A stretch of 64,000 nucleotides of DNA from Ancylobacter radicis (GTDB taxonomy: Bacteria > Pseudomonadota > Alphaproteobacteria > Rhizobiales > Xanthobacteraceae), in NCBI RefSeq assembly GCF_018449475.1, contig NZ_JAHCQH010000012.1:164876-228875 (forward strand). The letters are read 5' to 3'. Positions 46,518 through 56,294 of this stretch are shown piece after piece (position 1 is the stretch's first letter; each line of letters opens with the position of its first letter). The position numbers and the translations under genes were made by a program. Under the pieces are notes generated by a model. The model was not told where the DNA came from. It was given only the letters and a program-made list of their open reading frames with translations, and searched no databases.

Positions 46518-46994
46518 TCAGTTCAGCGCCACGATGGCCGCGTTGAGCGTCGTCGCATAGGTCACCCAGGCGATGTACGGGGCCAGCAGCCAGGCGGCGA
46601 TGCGGTCGATGCGCGCGGCCGCCCAGATGGAGGCGGCGATGGCCAGCCACAGCGCGACGACCACGACAAGCGCCGCGCCGGGCGCCTCCATGCCGAAGAA
46701 CACCGGCGACCACAGCGCGTTCAGCGCCAGTTGCAGGCCCCACAGGACAATGGCTCGGCGCCGCTCCGGCGAAGGCGCGTGAAGCTGCCACAGCCGCCAC
46801 AGCGCCACCGCCATCAGCACATAGAGCGTGGTCCAGGCGATCGGGAAGGCCCAGTTGGGCGGGTTCCAGGACGGCTTGACGAGGCCGGCATACCAGGTGG
46901 GGATCTGCGGCGTGGTGACCAGCGAGCCGAGCGCGCCGACGCCAAGGCACAGGCCCACCGCCACCACCAGGCGGAAGAAGGACAGGGTCTTCAT
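46518..46994 (-). CDS. TspO/MBR family tryptophan-rich sensory protein
   Basis: 158 aa from ATG 46994; five membrane helices. Diagnostic WYAGLVKPSWNPPNWAFPIAWTTLYVLMAVALW (about 34-66) and LQLALNALWSPVFFG. TspO binds porphyrins and cholesterol-like ligands and in Rhodobacter controls tetrapyrrole and photosynthesis genes. A two-unit 17-bp tandem repeat lies about 55-90 bases upstream. Confidence 0.93.
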   Translation of the reverse strand: MKTLSFFRLVVAVGLCLGVGALGSLVTTPQIPTWYAGLVKPSWNPPNWAFPIAWTTLYVLMAVALWRLWQLHAPSPERRRAIVLWGLQLALNALWSPVFFGMEAPGAALVVVVALWLAIAASIWAAARIDRIAAWLLAPYIAWVTYATTLNAAIVALN

Positions 46995-47048
46995 CGATTG
47001 CACCCCTCGCGCTGTTTCGCCCGGCGCTGATTCCCGCGCCCCGGCGCC

Positions 47049-47082
47049 AGCTTAGCGCCTTCTCAAGCTTAGCGCCTTCTTA
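47049..47082 (+). repeat. 17-bp tandem repeat (two units)
   Basis: AGCTTAGCGCCTTCTCA (47049-47065) is followed immediately by AGCTTAGCGCCTTCTTA (47066-47082), 16 of 17 bases identical. Located between tspO and the host-attachment gene. Could be a regulator site or a replication slippage product. Confidence 0.75.
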
Positions 47083-47196
47083 CGCGCGATGCCCGCGATG
47101 GGATGAGTGGGGTGGGGAAATCCCCACCGCCCGGCCGGCGCCGCCGCGCGCGGCGGCACCGGCATGGGGTGCGGTTTGGCGTCGGAGCGTCCCGGC

Positions 47197-47655
47197 TCAG
47201 GCGGCCAGATGCTTCTCGATCTCGTAGACCGGCAGTTTGACCATGTCGCGGTCGACCTCGCCGGCGAGCGCGTCCGTCACCGCGCGGGAATAGAACGGCC
47301 GGATCATGCCCAGCGCGCGCGGCGCCGCGACGATGATCAGCGCGCTCACCTCGCCGGCGGTCACCGCCTTGTCGAGGCGCTGCGCCACCACCCGCAGGAA
47401 ATCGCGCTCGCCCTCATCCTGCCAGTCGGTCACCTCGACCGAGGAACGGGCCGTGCCGGAGGACTGGTGGACGCGGCCGGGCGTATCCGTGCCCTGCTCG
47501 CGGGTCGGCGGGTTGTCCTGCTCATGCACCTCATGGGTGCGCAGATTGGGGAAGGGGGCATCGCCCTTGTTGCACAGGATCAGCGCCTTTCGCCCGTCGC
47601 AGACCACAACCCATGCGCCGGCCTCGATCCTGATCTTGTCATAGCTGGTGCTCAT
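47197..47655 (-). CDS. host attachment family protein
   Basis: 152 aa. IRIEAGAWVVVCDGRKALILCNKGD at the N terminus and ERDFLRVVAQRLDKAVTAGEVSALIIVAAPRALGMIRPFYS match the host-attachment (AtsE-like) family, whose Agrobacterium member was implicated in plant attachment. The fold resembles eRF1 domain 1 / baeRF proteins. Function in this organism is unknown. Confidence 0.85.
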   Translation of the reverse strand: MSTSYDKIRIEAGAWVVVCDGRKALILCNKGDAPFPNLRTHEVHEQDNPPTREQGTDTPGRVHQSSGTARSSVEVTDWQDEGERDFLRVVAQRLDKAVTAGEVSALIIVAAPRALGMIRPFYSRAVTDALAGEVDRDMVKLPVYEIEKHLAA

Positions 47656-47784
47656 GGCACGCCTCCTTGAACTCTACCGGACCATTCGGCGCACGACCGG
47701 ACGCCGCGCGCCTTGAGCAAGGTCAAGCGAGGGGAGAAGGCTTCGGTTCCCGAGGCGCGGGAGGCCCGATCAGAGCCGGCCCAA

Positions 47785-48657
47785 TTAGAGTCGGCCCTCC
47801 CGGGCGCGGCGGATGGCGGCGTTCAGTTCGCCGCCATACACGAAGATCGAGGCGGTGGTGTAGAGGAACACCAGCGCGATCATCACCGAGGCGAGGCCGG
47901 CATAGGTGGTGACGTAGTTATTGGCGAATTCCGCGAGATAGCGGCCGAAGGCGGCGCCCGCCGCCAGCCACAGGCCCAGCGTGACGAGAATGCCCGGCGC
48001 GACATCGGCAAGGCTCCGCTTGCCGGCCGGCAGCCACATATGCGCCACCACCAGCGCGACGATCAGGATGCCGGAGGTCGCGGCATAGCGCAGAAACGTG
48101 ATCACCCAGCCGAACGGCGTCAGCGCCGGCACCCAGCGCACGGCGGTCAACCACAGTACCGGGCCGAGCACGACGAGGAAGGACAAAGCGAGCAGGCCGG
48201 CCGCGCCGACCACCACATAGCCGATCGATTCGAGGCGCAGCCAGTACCAGCTGCGCTGCTCGCGCACGCCATAGGCGCGGTTGAGGCCGATGCGCAGGCT
48301 CTCGATGCCGTTCGACGAGAAATAGATCGCCAGCACCACACCGATGGTCAGCACATCGGTGCGCACCTGGGTCAGCACGTTCTGGATCTCGCGGCCGATC
48401 GGCGCGGCGACCGCCGAGGGCCAGGCCTCCAGCAGCAATTGCACGGTCTCGTCGGCGAGATTCTTGAAATCGAAGAACGCCGCCAGCGCGGTGACGAAAA
48501 TCAGGAACGGAAACAGCGACATCAGCGCCGACAGCGCGATATGACTCGCGATCGCCCAGCCATCGTCCTCGACGAAGCGCCAGAAGGCATCCCAGGCGAT
48601 GTCGAAGGCACGCAGCAAGGCGCCCGGTCTCCCACTCAGCGAACGGCTGCACGTCAC
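47785..48657 (-). CDS. YihY/virulence factor BrkB family membrane protein
   Basis: 290 aa; GTG start at 48657. Six membrane helices; the family region [31 protein letters not shown] and [20 protein letters not shown], ending [31 protein letters not shown]. Once annotated as RNase BN, these are now considered membrane proteins of unknown transport role. Confidence 0.9.
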   Translation of the reverse strand: MTCSRSLSGRPGALLRAFDIAWDAFWRFVEDDGWAIASHIALSALMSLFPFLIFVTALAAFFDFKNLADETVQLLLEAWPSAVAAPIGREIQNVLTQVRTDVLTIGVVLAIYFSSNGIESLRIGLNRAYGVREQRSWYWLRLESIGYVVVGAAGLLALSFLVVLGPVLWLTAVRWVPALTPFGWVITFLRYAATSGILIVALVVAHMWLPAGKRSLADVAPGILVTLGLWLAAGAAFGRYLAEFANNYVTTYAGLASVMIALVFLYTTASIFVYGGELNAAIRRAREGRL

Positions 48658-48740
48658 ATCGGATACCGCGGGCCAAATGGCAAGGGACGCGGACGCGGCA
48701 GATGCGCCGAAGGGGAAGCGGGCGCCGGCGGCGGCGTCCG

Positions 48741-49649
48741 CTATTTGCGGAAGCGGAACACCGGTTGCACCGTGAGGTGGCCGAATTCCGGGGCGTGATG
48801 GATTTCCACCACGCTGCGGGAAAAACCCGCCTCGCGGGCCATGTCGAGAATGTCCCAGCCGAAATCATAGAACACCAGCGACCCCTCCTCCGAGACCGGG
48901 TTGCCGTGAAACATCGGCGGGAGCAGATGGACGATGCCCTCCGGCCCGATATCGGCGCGGCGGATGCTGGCGTCGCGGGTGGGGAAGAAGGGCGTGGTCA
49001 TGATCATCTCGCCGTCGCGCTTGAGGACGCGATGGCACTCGCGGAAGGCCGCGGGTGGCGAGGGGATGTGCTCGAACACCTCGTTGCTGACGATGAGGTC
49101 GAACATGTCGCTGGCGAAGCTCAGCGCATGGATGTCTTCGTGATGCAGGCCGTTGATCACCGTGCCGGACGGGTAGTCGGGGCCGAGATACTCGCTGCCA
49201 TGGATCGCGGCGACATTGCGCAGATTGGCCTGCGACCAGGCGAAGATCGGCGTCACCTCCTCCATGAAATAGAGCGTCTTGGGAGCGCGCCCCTGCTCGA
49301 CCGCCTCCTCGATCAGCGACGCCATCAGACGCTGCCGGTTGTTCAACTGGGTGACCGGACAGACCAGCCGCTCGCGCAGGTTCGGCAGAAGGACGCCGTT
49401 CTCCTCGCGCCCGCCCCAGAGCTGGTCCACGGCAAAGGCCACCGTCTGGCGGGCGGGACGGGAATACCCCTCCAGCGTCCATTCGCTGTCCCGCGCGTGC
49501 TGGCGCAGAAGCTCGCGTTCCAGAAGAAAGATCGCCTGACCGGGGGGCGAGGCCAGGAAGGCATCCCACGCCGCGCGGTCCGGTGCGAGAGCAAGGGGTG
49601 GCACGAGGCGGGCCGGCGTCTTGCGGAAGACATCGCGAAACCGAAACAT
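48741..49649 (-). CDS. class I SAM-dependent methyltransferase
   Basis: 302 aa. An N-terminal region with [24 protein letters not shown] precedes a Rossmann methyltransferase domain: [17 protein letters not shown] (motif I-like, weak glycine content), [70 protein letters not shown] (about 150-220). The substrate is unknown; such proteins are common in polysaccharide loci, but no glycan genes adjoin it. The 285 bases to proA contain no gene. Confidence 0.85.
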   Translation of the reverse strand: MFRFRDVFRKTPARLVPPLALAPDRAAWDAFLASPPGQAIFLLERELLRQHARDSEWTLEGYSRPARQTVAFAVDQLWGGREENGVLLPNLRERLVCPVTQLNNRQRLMASLIEEAVEQGRAPKTLYFMEEVTPIFAWSQANLRNVAAIHGSEYLGPDYPSGTVINGLHHEDIHALSFASDMFDLIVSNEVFEHIPSPPAAFRECHRVLKRDGEMIMTTPFFPTRDASIRRADIGPEGIVHLLPPMFHGNPVSEEGSLVFYDFGWDILDMAREAGFSRSVVEIHHAPEFGHLTVQPVFRFRK

Positions 49650-49934
49650 TCAGCAACCTTCCAGACGCGGCGCGAGCGCGCCGAGGAACAACAGACACAC
49701 GGACAACCGGCGACGCGGCACCGGGCAAGGCCCCGCGCGGAGGCCGCGAGGGGCACCGGCGATCATTGGAGCAATATTCCGACAATTTTCGCAACGTTAG
49801 CACAGCGTCGCCAGAAACGATCCCCCGCGAAACACGTCGCGCGCGATGGACTGTTTGGGCGGGCGGCGCGGCCGTGTTACACAGGCAACCCTTTTGCCGC
49901 TCCCGCCCGCGCGGGATCTATACGGGTGATCACC

Positions 49935-51323
49935 ATGTCCGCCGGCTCGTCCGCCGCCTTCGCCCCCTTCCCCGCCGCGACCGATGCGCCCGCATCGGCG
50001 CCGGTGCCGGCGGGTGCGCGGCCGGAGCCGTGCGGGAACGTGGCTGGCGAGAGCATCGCTGGCGAGAACGTGATGGACGTGATGCTGGCGATGGGCCGGC
50101 GCGCCCGCGCCGCCGCCCGCGCGCTGGCGCTCGCCCCGGCCGACACCAAGCGCGCCGCGCTTCTGGGAGCCGCCGCGGCGATCCGCGCCCGCGCGCCCGA
50201 GATCCTCGCCGCCAATGAAGCGGATGTGACCGCCGCCCGCGCCGCCGGCATCAGCGAGGCGGTGATCGACCGGCTGGCGCTCACCCCGGCCCGGCTCGAC
50301 GGCGTGGCGGCGGCGGTGGCCGAGATCGCCGAACTGCCCGATCCCGTGGGCAAGGTGACGGAAAGCTGGGAGCGGCCGAACGGGCTGCGGCTGGAGCGCG
50401 TGCGCACCCCGCTCGGCGTGATCGGCGTGATCTATGAGAGCCGCCCCAATGTGACGGCCGACGCCGGCAGCCTGTGCCTCAAGGCCGGTAATGCGGTGAT
50501 CCTGCGCGGCGGCTCGGACAGCTTCAATTCCAGCCGCGCCATCCATGCGGCGATGGTCAAGGGCATCACCGCCGCCGGCCTGCCCGCCGACGCGATCCAG
50601 CTCGTGCCGACCCGCGACCGCGCAGCGGTCGGCGCCATGCTGGGCGGGCTCGACGGCACGCTCGACGTGATCGTGCCGCGCGGCGGCAAGAGCCTGGTGG
50701 CCCGCGTGCAGGCCGAGGCCCGCGTGCCGGTCTTCGCGCATCTGGAAGGCATCGTTCACGTCTATGTCGACAAGGCCGCCGATGCCGAGAAGGCCCTCGC
50801 CATCGTGAAGAACGCCAAGCTGCGGCGCACCAGCGTATGCGGCGCGGCCGAGACGCTGCTGGTCGATGCGGCCGCGCGCGAGCGGCTGCTCGCCCCGCTG
50901 GTCACCATGCTGCTCGATGCCGGCTGCGCGGTGCGCGGCGACGCCGCGACGCAGGCGGTCGATCCGCGCGTCACCCCGGCGAGCGAGGAGGACTGGCGCA
51001 CCGAATATCTCGATGCGGTGATCGCGGTGAAGCTGGTGGACGGGCTCGATGCCGCCATCGACCATATCGAGACGCATGGCTCCCATCACACGGACGCAAT
51101 CCTCACCGAGGATGCGCAGGCCGCCGAGCGTTTTCTCGCCGAGGTCGATTCGGCCATCGTCGTGCACAACGCCTCGACCCAGTTCGCCGATGGCGGCGAG
51201 TTCGGATTCGGCGGCGAGATCGGCATCGCGACGGGGCGGATGCACGCGCGCGGGCCGGTTGGCGCCGAGCAGCTGACCTCGTTCAAGTACCGCGTGCGCG
51301 GGACCGGGCAGACCCGGCCCTGA
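49935..51323 (+). CDS. proA: glutamate-5-semialdehyde dehydrogenase (gamma-glutamyl phosphate reductase)
   Basis: 462 aa from ATG 49935. ProA features are [50 protein letters not shown], the catalytic Cys in [15 protein letters not shown] (about 301), and [32 protein letters not shown]. The N-terminal 45 residues exceed the usual length and may not be translated ([13 protein letters not shown] would be the conserved start). It makes glutamate semialdehyde for proline. proB is not adjacent. Confidence 0.95.
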   Translation: MSAGSSAAFAPFPAATDAPASAPVPAGARPEPCGNVAGESIAGENVMDVMLAMGRRARAAARALALAPADTKRAALLGAAAAIRARAPEILAANEADVTAARAAGISEAVIDRLALTPARLDGVAAAVAEIAELPDPVGKVTESWERPNGLRLERVRTPLGVIGVIYESRPNVTADAGSLCLKAGNAVILRGGSDSFNSSRAIHAAMVKGITAAGLPADAIQLVPTRDRAAVGAMLGGLDGTLDVIVPRGGKSLVARVQAEARVPVFAHLEGIVHVYVDKAADAEKALAIVKNAKLRRTSVCGAAETLLVDAAARERLLAPLVTMLLDAGCAVRGDAATQAVDPRVTPASEEDWRTEYLDAVIAVKLVDGLDAAIDHIETHGSHHTDAILTEDAQAAERFLAEVDSAIVVHNASTQFADGGEFGFGGEIGIATGRMHARGPVGAEQLTSFKYRVRGTGQTRP

Positions 51324-51485
51324 CGCCACGGGAGGTCGCGCCGGGGCGCTGGCGCGGCCGGGCGCGGGTTTTCACGGCGGCGCGGTGTTTTTTAACGCTT
51401 CGAACAGCTTCCTTGCGCCCCCCAAGAGGGTGCGCTAGGGGAGTGCCGCGGGCCAAACCACAAGCCCTGCACGGAGACCGGATGA

Positions 51486-51821
51486 ATGACCTACGTCGTC
51501 ACGGACAATTGCATCAAGTGCAAGTACACCGACTGCGTCTCGGTGTGTCCCGTCGACTGTTTCTATGAGGGCGAGAACTTCCTCGTCATCCACCCGGACG
51601 AGTGCATCGACTGCGGCGTGTGCGAGCCGGAATGCCCGGCCGAGGCGATCAAGCCGGATACCGAGCCGGGTCTTGAGAAATGGCTCACGCTGAATGCCGA
51701 CTACGCCAAGGTCTGGCCGAACATCACCGATCGCAAGGACCCGCTGCCGGACGCGAAAGAATGGGATGGTGTAGCCGACAAGCTACAGTATCTCTCACCC
51801 GAACCGGGTAAGCAGGACTGA
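51486..51821 (+). CDS. fdxA: 7Fe ferredoxin FdxA
   Basis: 111 aa. [50 protein letters not shown] carries the CX7C-type 3Fe-4S site and the CX2CX2CX3CP 4Fe-4S site. The C-terminal 60 residues are the typical extension ([21 protein letters not shown]). Electron carrier. It precedes carD by 406 bases; in related genomes it is flanked by an S4-domain gene, absent here. Confidence 0.95.
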   Translation: MTYVVTDNCIKCKYTDCVSVCPVDCFYEGENFLVIHPDECIDCGVCEPECPAEAIKPDTEPGLEKWLTLNADYAKVWPNITDRKDPLPDAKEWDGVADKLQYLSPEPGKQD

Positions 51822-51940
51822 ACGAGCGCCGGGCACCTTCCGTTCAGGGAAGCCCGCCCCGCCCTGTGACGTGCCGATTCGCCGCCGCGGCCAGCCGTGT
51901 CGCAAGCGAATCCGCATGCGCGCTGCATTGCGGCAGTATT

Positions 51941-51968
51941 TTGATTTCCACCGGATTTGTGTTATAAG
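51941..51968 (+). promoter_or_regulatory. predicted sigma-70 promoter for carD
   Basis: TTGATT (51941-51946), 16-base spacer, TATAAG (51963-51968), in the 406-base gap between fdxA and carD. The gap contains no gene and has relatively AT-rich DNA around this site. The distance to the carD ATG at 52228 (about 260 bases) implies a long 5' leader or a second promoter. Confidence 0.4.
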
Positions 51969-52227
51969 GCTGCTCGTGCAGTCGATTGGATTTGCTTTTA
52001 TGCAGCGCTCCCGACCCGGAGCGATCTTCCCGGAATTGATGTCGGGTTTTCGCCCAGCGCGCGGTCGCGCGTCGGGGCTCCCTGAATTTTCCGTCGACGG
52101 CTGAAGTACGGTTGCGGCATCCGCCGCAGCCGGGGTGTTTCTTGACCTCGCGGGCAGCCGCGAGGGGGGCGAGGCGCGTCGAAGGCGACGCGGCGCCGAA
52201 GAACCGGGACCCAGGAGCAGGCACAGC

Positions 52228-52839
52228 ATGACGTCGACGACGAAGAAGCCGTCCAACAATATCCGCCAGGGTTTCAAGACGGGCGAGCATATCGTCTATC
52301 CGTCCCATGGCGTCGGGCGCATCACGGCGATCGAGGAACAGGAAGTCGCGGGCTTCAAGCTTGAGCTTTTCGTCATTCAATTCGAAAAGGACAAGATGAC
52401 GCTGCGCGTGCCCGTGCCGAAGATCGCCACCGTCGGCATGCGCAAGCTCTCGGACGCGGTCGTCATGAAGAAGGCGCTGGAGACCCTCAAGGGCCGCGCC
52501 CGCGTGAAGCGCACCATGTGGAGCCGCCGCGCGCAGGAATATGAAGCCAAGATCAATTCCGGCGACCTGATCGCCATCTCCGAAGTGGTGCGCGACCTGT
52601 ACCGCTCCGACGCCCAGCCCGAGCAGTCCTATTCCGAGCGTCAGCTCTACGAGGCCGCGCTCGACCGCATGGCCCGCGAACTCGCCGCGGTGGAGAACCT
52701 GACCGAGACCGAGGCGATCAAGCAGATCGAGCAGAACCTGCTCAAGGGTCCGCGCCGTCTCGGCAAGGGCGAGGTCGAGGCGGAAGCCGAGGCCGAGGTC
52801 GAAGCCACCGAGGACGACGCCGAGGAAGCCGCCGCCTGA
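52228..52839 (+). CDS. carD: CarD family transcriptional regulator
   Basis: 203 aa from ATG 52228 with AGGAG at 52213-52217. RNA-polymerase-interacting Tudor-like domain FKTGEHIVYPSHGVGRITAIEEQEVAGFKLELFVIQFEKDKMTLRVPV (about 16-63), then helical DNA-binding domain. The acidic C-terminal EVEAEAEAEVEATEDDAEEAAA is low complexity. CarD stabilises the open complex at rRNA and growth promoters. Confidence 0.95.
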   Translation: MTSTTKKPSNNIRQGFKTGEHIVYPSHGVGRITAIEEQEVAGFKLELFVIQFEKDKMTLRVPVPKIATVGMRKLSDAVVMKKALETLKGRARVKRTMWSRRAQEYEAKINSGDLIAISEVVRDLYRSDAQPEQSYSERQLYEAALDRMARELAAVENLTETEAIKQIEQNLLKGPRRLGKGEVEAEAEAEVEATEDDAEEAAA

Positions 52840-52863
52840 TCGGACGCCTCTCGACATTTCAGG

Positions 52864-52890
52864 AAAAGCCCGGCCTCGCGCCGGGCTTTT
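52864..52890 (+). terminator. rho-independent terminator after carD
   Basis: Stem AAAAGCCCGGC / GCCGGGCTTTT of 11 bp with loop CTCGC followed by T-run; 25 bases beyond the carD stop. Confidence 0.88.
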
Positions 52891-52940
52891 TCGTTGGGGA
52901 CCCCGACGGATGGCATCCACCGTGCGCGGCGCATGGTGAG

Positions 52941-53030
52941 GCCGGCCATCCAATCCCGGCCATCCATGGCCTGCCCGAAGCGCGCACCCGGCCAAGGCGT
53001 GGATGCCCGGCACATGGCCGGGCATGACGG
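52941..53030. repeat. dispersed palindromic intergenic repeat, diverged copy 4
   Basis: Ends GGCCGGGCATGACGG and contains GGCGTGGATGCCCGGC, as in the other copies, with a left part GGCCGGCCATCCAATCCC. The arms are less similar than in copies 1-3. It sits between carD and higB. Confidence 0.65.
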
Positions 53031-53093
53031 GGTGTGGGACGCAGGGCGCCATAGGGCAGCGCGTCCGAGGGGGCCGTGTTCAGATTGCCGCCT

Positions 53094-53110
53094 GTATCAT
53101 TTAGTGATAC
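53094..53110. promoter_or_regulatory. probable HigA operator/promoter
   Basis: GTATCA-TTTAG-TGATAC is an inverted repeat with 6-bp arms, 48 bases before the higB start and close to a TTATTT sequence. TA operons are normally autorepressed by HigA at such palindromes. Confidence 0.6.
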
Positions 53111-53157
53111 GTTATTTGTGCCGTTGAGCGTGCGCGGCGACCCGTCCGAAGGACACA

Positions 53158-53439
53158 ATGATCCTTTCCACGCGAGGCAAGCATGTCGAGCATGTTCTCG
53201 CGGGACGGGCGCCCACGGGCTTTCCCGCCGATCTGCTGCGGCAGGCGGAGCGCCGGCCGCGAGCTGTGGACGCGGCCATCGGGCTTGACGATTTGCGCTC
53301 CCCGCCGGGCAACCGGCTCGAAGCATTGAAGGGGGATCGGCAGGGCCAGCATTCGATCCGCATCAACGACCAATGGCGAATCTGCTTCCGCTGGACGGAG
53401 CTGGGCGCGGAAGACGTCGAGATCGTCGATTATCACTGA
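53158..53439 (+). CDS. higB: type II toxin, HigB/RelE family
   Basis: 93 aa. The RelE/ParE fold is shown by PPGNRLEALKGDRQGQHSIRINDQWRICFRWTELGAEDVEIVDYH, the standard HigB C-terminal half. ATG 53158 with GAAGGA upstream. The toxin precedes the antitoxin, as in other higBA modules, and is a probable ribosome-dependent mRNA endonuclease. Confidence 0.93.
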   Translation: MILSTRGKHVEHVLAGRAPTGFPADLLRQAERRPRAVDAAIGLDDLRSPPGNRLEALKGDRQGQHSIRINDQWRICFRWTELGAEDVEIVDYH

Positions 53440-53463
53440 GGAGGCCATGATGAGGAGACCGAT

Positions 53464-53769
53464 ATGCCCGTGAGCTTCGCGCGACCGCTGCACCCCGGTG
53501 AGTTCCTCCGGGAAGAATATCTCGTCCCGCTGAACATGAGCGCCGGCCAACTCGCGCGCGCGCTCGACCTGCCACGCACCCGCATCGAGCGGATCGTGCG
53601 GGAGGAAATCGGCATCTCCACCGACACGGCCCTGCGTCTGGCGCGCTTCTTCGGCACCAGCGCCGGTTTCTGGCTGAACCTCCAGCAGAGCTATGAAGTG
53701 GAAACGCAGACGCGCCAGCTCGCCGCCACGCTCGACAAGATCACGCCATACCGCGCCGACGCGGCCTGA
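53464..53769 (+). CDS. higA: antitoxin HigA (XRE family)
   Basis: 101 aa. FARPLHPGEFLREEYLVPLNMSAGQLARALDLPRTRIERIVREEIGISTDTALRLARFFGTSAGFWLNLQQSYEVE is the classic VapI/HigA helix-turn-helix. It binds HigB and represses the operon. 24 bases after higB. Confidence 0.95.
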   Translation: MPVSFARPLHPGEFLREEYLVPLNMSAGQLARALDLPRTRIERIVREEIGISTDTALRLARFFGTSAGFWLNLQQSYEVETQTRQLAATLDKITPYRADAA

Positions 53770-53886
53770 GCGGCCCGCCCATGTCGCCACGTCGCCCGGA
53801 ACCATCCGCCCCTTTCCGGCGTTGGCTTGCGGTTGGTCGTGCCCCGTGCGGGACAGGCCGAGCGTCACGAGCCGTGGGAGACGCGC

Positions 53887-54756
<870 letters not shown>

Positions 54757-54776
54757 GCGCGCGGGCCTCGTCCGCG

Positions 54777-56294
54777 CTATTCGGCGACGATCTTGTATTT
54801 CTCGCCATAGGCGAGCTTGGCGCCGCGATCCAGCCCGTTGAGGATGAGGAAGCGTTCCAGCCCCTTGTCCTGCGTGTCCATCCGCGCCGCCAGTTTTTCC
54901 GGCGTGTCGGTGATGCCGGCGGTGACGATGCGGATGCGCAGCGGCTTCACATTCTCCGCCTCCTCGATGGAGACCCGCCGGAAGGTCTCCGCCGCCTGGC
55001 GGAAGGACTGGTCGAGCGCCGGGGTGAGTTCGCGGGCGGCGAAGATCAGCCGGTAGACATCGCTGCCGAAGCGGATCGCGAACATGCGGAACGACCATTG
55101 TTCGCCGCGCGCCACGGCGGTCGCCGCCGGGAAGCCGTTCAGCACGAGACTCTCCACAGAGGAAACCTCGACGCCCTCGATCCAGCCGGATGACAGATAT
55201 TGCGCCAGCGACTGGTCGCCCGGCACGCGCACCGCATCGAGCCGCAGCGCCTCGCGCCCCGAGGCGGAAGCGCCGAGCACCGCCTGCGAAGTGTTCTCCA
55301 GCGCGAAGCCTTCCGGCGCGCTGAAGGTGAAGCCGAGCTTGGGGTGGAAGAAGCGGCGGCCGCGTATGAAGCCTTCCTTGGGGTCGTCGCCATAGACCAG
55401 CCCGTCAATGGCGGCGAGATATTCGCCCCGGTCGCGCTCGCCCGGCTTGGCCGGCGAGGCATATTCGCGAGCATTGGCCATGACGATGGAAATGCGCTCG
55501 GGCGTGGCCGGATGGCTGGCGAGGAAATCGGCCGGCTCGCCCGCCCCGGTCTGGCCCATGGTCGAGGCGGTCTTCAGCGAGGACTGCTTGCCCATGGTAG
55601 TGAGGAAACGTTCGGCGCCGTAAGGGTCGAAGCCCGCCCGCGCGCTGATGCCGACCCCGATGGCGTCCGCCTCCAGTTCCTGCGCCCGCGAGAAGCTGGC
55701 CAGCGACATGCGGCTGCGGGCCAGCGCCAGCGCGCCCAGATCGGGGTCGTTCACCACATCGGAGATGACGCGGGAGACCAGCACCGCCTGCTTCATCTGG
55801 TCCTCGCGGGTCGCCGCGTGATTGGCGATGACATGGGCCATCTCATGGGCCAGGACGGAGGCGATCTCGGCATTGTCGGAGGCGAGCGCGAGCAGGCCGC
55901 GCGTCACATAGAGCGAGCCATTGGGCAGGGCGAAAGCGTTGATGGCCGGCGAGTTGAGAATGGTGACGCGGTATTTCTGGTCCGGCCGCTCGGAGGCGGC
56001 CACCAGCCTTGTGACGATGTGCTGCACCTCGGCCTGCAGCTTGGGGTCATTATAGGCGCCGCCATAGGAGGCGACGAGACGCTCATGCTCCTTGCGCTGG
56101 GCCGGCGTCATCGTGTCTTCGACCGACGGCGCCGCCTGCGGCTGGGCAAGCTCCGCCTGCCGGGCGGGCTCCAGCCCCGCGCAACCCGCGAGCAGCAGGC
56201 CGAGCGCGAACAGACCGGCAAGCGCCAGCGCGCGGCCGGCGCGCGACACGCCCCCCGCCACCGTCAGCCCCTTGTCCTGCGGCGCCCTCACCAC
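54777..56294 (-). CDS. M48 family metalloprotease lipoprotein
   Basis: 505 aa; GTG start 56294. Lipobox LLLAGCAG at about residue 38 indicates a lipoprotein. Zinc motif HEMAH in SVLAHEMAHVIANHAA (about 148-163) and third ligand in AQELEADAIGVGISARAGFDPYGAERFLTTM. C-terminal 200 residues form an additional domain (FTFSAPEGFALEN..). Homologues (BepA/LoiP-like) process outer-membrane proteins. Overlaps the TNase-like gene by 7 bases. Confidence 0.92.
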   Translation of the reverse strand: MVRAPQDKGLTVAGGVSRAGRALALAGLFALGLLLAGCAGLEPARQAELAQPQAAPSVEDTMTPAQRKEHERLVASYGGAYNDPKLQAEVQHIVTRLVAASERPDQKYRVTILNSPAINAFALPNGSLYVTRGLLALASDNAEIASVLAHEMAHVIANHAATREDQMKQAVLVSRVISDVVNDPDLGALALARSRMSLASFSRAQELEADAIGVGISARAGFDPYGAERFLTTMGKQSSLKTASTMGQTGAGEPADFLASHPATPERISIVMANAREYASPAKPGERDRGEYLAAIDGLVYGDDPKEGFIRGRRFFHPKLGFTFSAPEGFALENTSQAVLGASASGREALRLDAVRVPGDQSLAQYLSSGWIEGVEVSSVESLVLNGFPAATAVARGEQWSFRMFAIRFGSDVYRLIFAARELTPALDQSFRQAAETFRRVSIEEAENVKPLRIRIVTAGITDTPEKLAARMDTQDKGLERFLILNGLDRGAKLAYGEKYKIVAE

